Shown here: piece after piece, positions 61,278 through 64,000 of the stretch
How positions within the stretch are numbered: position 1 is the stretch's first letter
Layout of the letters: every line of letters begins with the position of its first letter
NCBI GenBank assembly: GCA_037176885.1
Contig: JAWWNJ010000045.1
Location: 1,054,001-1,118,000 of the forward strand
DNA length: 64,000 nt
Direction: 5' to 3'
Source: Favolaschia claudopus
Taxonomy: Eukaryota > Basidiomycota > Agaricomycetes > Agaricales > Mycenaceae
Program-made: the position numbers and the translations under genes
Notes under the pieces: model-generated
Told to the model about the DNA's origin: nothing
Seen by the model: the letters and a program-made list of their open reading frames with translations, nothing else
Database searches by the model: none

Positions 61278-62711
61278 ATGCCCTCCACATTGGAAGCGGA
61301 TGTTGCTCTCTTGGGCCTCCCCCAGTCTCCTGCTGATCTCCGAGACCAGAGTGCAAGGTATGCGGCTGCCACTAAGTAAGTCGTACAGGGAGTTTATCCT
61401 GACTTAGCAAATCATCGGCAGACAACATGCATATCCTGGGTTGGAGTATTATTTTAGATGAAGACCTCGACCTCGACAATGTGTGGGGTTATCAAACCTT
61501 TAGGGCCAGGGAGATACTCCGGGATGCAGGAGTCGCGGCCGGAAGAGCTGACCCTATCCTGTATCATGTTCGAAGGGTACGCCAAAGGCGTCTGAACATT
61601 CAGGCGTATCCCCTTGCGCCTGTGAGAGTTTCTGATCTCTATTGTTTGGTGGGCCAAGTTGTGTATCATGTTTGACTTGACACTCATTCAAGTGCAGCCT
61701 GAGGATGCAGAGACACTACATCTGAAAAACAACGTGGACGCCACGAAAGCTGATACACAGTTGCTGAAAGTAGCCATGCACTTTGTGTGCGCAGCGTGTC
61801 CAAACGGGTACCTAGAGCAGCAGTTCGTATGGATCAACCGCGCAGACCCGAGCGAGTCCAAGAAAACGACTCAATATCCCGAGGTTGAATTTATGTTTGA
61901 GGACGATCCGAGCGAACTGCCAAAGCAGGCCGAAAAGAAGACCAAGGAAGCCGCTGTTATAACCTTGCTGCGCTTAGCCTCAGTCACAGCTAGTGCTGAC
62001 GTTGTCAGTGAATTGGCTGTCGAAAGATCGGTTGGTGCGGCACTCAGCGGAGTGTTCTATAGTGCAGACAAGATCCATGTTACCAGGTAGGTCTTCATGC
62101 ACTGCATCTGAACAGCACCAACTTCTTTTAGTACTCAGAAGCAGAATCTTTCGGACATCCTTAGACCCACCGCCAGCCATGTTTTCCCTGACCTATCGGA
62201 GGCAGTGCGTAGAACGGGATCAACAACGTACCACATCGAACCGGTTGCGATTATTGGCGAGGCGGAAGCCGAAAGACGGGGATCGGAAGATGACACTATA
62301 CCCAAGGCCTATAGACCAAGTGCTCGCGTACAAATGACTGCTGCTGTTCATGGAACCCTGATACTCCTGGTCCTCGCGCATTGCCAGAAAAACAACATCC
62401 GGCTCCAAGATTTTAAAACAAATCCAGAGGTACCCCCCTTCGACGAGAAGTCGATGGTTTACGGTGTACACTATGATGAAGCAAAGATCCAGGTCTATGT
62501 TCACTTTCCTCAGGTTATGACCGTCGATGGACATAACGTCATACGTTTCTTCCAACTCCGTGTGGCCAGCTATACCTTTGCGCATTCTTCGTATTGGACT
62601 CGCTGGCTCATGGCTTGTGCGTTGTTTGCAGTCCAGAAACATGCCGATCTTATATCGGATGTCCTGGTCGACGTCCTCGAAGGGTACTCTTACATATCCG
62701 GTTCAAAATAG
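61278..62711 (+). CDS. Hypothetical protein
   Basis: From the ATG at 61278 (MPSTLEADVALLGLPQSPADL) to the stop at 62711. Exon 1 ends at a GTAAGT donor near 61378. The second exon (about 61425-61660) is uncertain because two frames are partly open. The remainder is clear: VQPEDAETLHLKNNVDATKAD to DKIHVT, an intron near 62087-62132, then TQKQNLSDILRPTASHVFPD to YSYISGSK. The C-terminal half has helical and strand patterning of a folded domain (VQMTAAVHGTLILLVLAH, IQVYVHFPQVM). I do not recognise the family. The 60970-61277 gap before it shows nothing. Confidence 0.45.
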
Positions 62712-62819
62712 AGGCGAATTTAGTATCGCAAAATGGAGGCTTCAGAAGAAGAGGTCCGCAGCATTGCGGTGAGGAGAGAGGATGACGAGTACCTCCCCAC
62801 TCCTGGAACTGCAGAAGCT

Positions 62820-63993
62820 TCAAGTGCAAAACGGCAACTGGGGTGGGTTTTCGGCATACACGGTTTCCGGCAACCAGCTGTCGACCAGCTTCTTCGAACA
62901 TCCGATGTCAGATGATGACGGGCCAACGTCGACAGCGACCTCCTCGCCTCCACGAGTCAATTTCATGTGATCCAGCATATCGCCCCAGGCAGCAATTTCT
63001 GGATCTTCGTAGTCAGAGGGGTTAGGTGTCACGACCCCGGTGTACTCTCGTAGTGTGGTCAATTCCGCGTCAACGATTGCCGGGTCCCAGATCAGATCAT
63101 CCCAGAGAGACGCGAGACGGTCTGTATGACCCCGGATCGTCAAAAGAGCAACGATTATACGCAGACGCATCACGATGCCATCTCCTTCCCCCGGAAAGTG
63201 TGGAGGGAAGGAAAGTTGGTCGACAATTAGCGATTGATAGCGATACGTTGTGTCGTCGCGGTTAGCGATTTGGGCTATGATGAAAATAGTCATATCGCGG
63301 AAGGCAATAACGAATATGCAAGGAGGAGGGAGCGCGGAAATGGCTGCTTCTGAATAACGGTGATGTCGTGCAACGAGAAGCGCTTCCAAGTGTGGTTGCG
63401 TAGCGCGCGCTACATAGAGCAAATCTTTTGTTGTGAGAGTACCGGAGTCTCCGTCGACGTCTTGAAGCAACATTCCAATCGCAAGCGCGGGAGACGAGAA
63501 ACATAATGGGGCTTTGGCAGATCGCCGGATCATATCCTCTGAGAGAGACTGCCACTCAGGTACTAAACCAAAATCAATAGAGGGAATATCGTGGCCAAAA
63601 TGGCGAGGAAGGCGGTGGGAAGGCCGTCTGGAACCGTTTCAAGAAGTCAGCTCACTGTCTACGCACGCCAAACATAAAAACGAACAGTTTCAATTGACAG
63701 TCGTATGTTCCACGCAGAAGCAGCGCCAGCCGAAAAAATACAGTGGTGGGATGTTCACCACACAGCAGTACGTCGAGCATTGCTGTGAGGGTTTGGGAAT
63801 CGACCTCTTCTGGGGGAGTGCGCACCGGGAAGAGGGGTCCAATATATTCTGACGACGCATAACGATTGCAGAGAGTAGTCGTAGGAACGTGTTGTAATTC
63901 AGAGGATACAGTCGAGAGAATGGCGGATATGGAGGACAGGGGAAACCACCGTTCCAGTGGAATGTAGGGTCCCGTGGGGTTTGAGGGTGGCAA
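62820..63993 (-). CDS. Unknown lineage-specific protein, probably 5'-partial at window edge
   Basis: Minus strand. The upstream exon includes PYIPLERWFPLSSISAIL and PPEEVDSQTLTAMLDVLL. After an intron near 63560-63700 a second long exon reads PSIDFGLVPEWQSLSEDMIRR, then LTTKDLLYVARATQPHLEAL, RYQSLIVDQLSFPP, LRIIVALLTIRGHTDRLASL and VVTPNPSDYEDPEIAAWGDML, ending at 62820. The protein looks mostly helical. The first ATG I see is at 63993, but the frame is open to the window edge, so the true start may lie outside. A decayed copy is at 50890-51830. Confidence 0.5.
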
Positions 63994-64000
63994 AATGATG

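Overview
This is a stretch of fungal nuclear DNA, almost certainly from a mushroom-forming basidiomycete (Agaricomycetes). Coding regions are cut by many short introns of about 45-70 bases with GT...AG ends. Genes are packed on both strands. Several families look agaricomycete-specific: a zinc-cluster-like fragment, a paired CxxC/WxAHRxxC protein, a GPI-anchored MAG-like glycoprotein and a multicopy unknown family. No rRNA, tRNA, CRISPR or autonomous transposon was recognised. All calls come from reading translations and splice sites by eye; no database search was run.

Layout. 0-8 kb is accessory and damaged. It holds an AAA+ ATPase with a disrupted frame, a CBS-domain gene with frameshifts, a decayed short-chain dehydrogenase (SDR), a fragment of a zinc-cluster-like gene and a better preserved paralogue of the same SDR. 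8-10.3 kb carries a RING/RRM protein. 10.3-12.5 kb has no convincing gene but contains a striking array of eight short hairpins, followed by an 11-bp inverted repeat and another hairpin. 12.5-31 kb carries a seven-helix receptor-like protein, a PTEN phosphatase, an SRA-YDG methyl-DNA reader, the Ded1 helicase, an NmrA-like protein, an FSH1-type serine hydrolase, a paired-motif zinc protein and an arabinitol/sorbitol-type dehydrogenase. 31-49.8 kb carries a hypothetical gene, an Osh4/Kes1 sterol carrier, a GPI-anchored glycoprotein, a very large protein resembling meiotic axis core proteins (Red1/SYCP2 type), mitochondrial isoleucyl-tRNA synthetase, a MYND protein and a B-type cyclin. 50-64 kb carries a decayed copy of an unknown gene family, assimilatory nitrite reductase, proteasome subunit Rpn1, a hypothetical gene and a better preserved member of the same unknown family at the right edge.

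The genes do not form one pathway. Most are ordinary housekeeping genes (translation, proteolysis, lipid signalling and transport, cell cycle) with accessory islands between them. Nitrite reductase stands without a nitrate reductase or nitrate transporter gene in the window. Two points matter for use of this annotation. First, single-base indels break otherwise conserved frames, some in G/C runs of genes that should be essential (cyclin B) or are highly conserved (the dehydrogenase), so part of the damage is probably sequence error. Second, in the first SDR copy in-frame stops add to the frameshifts, so that copy is probably a true pseudogene.
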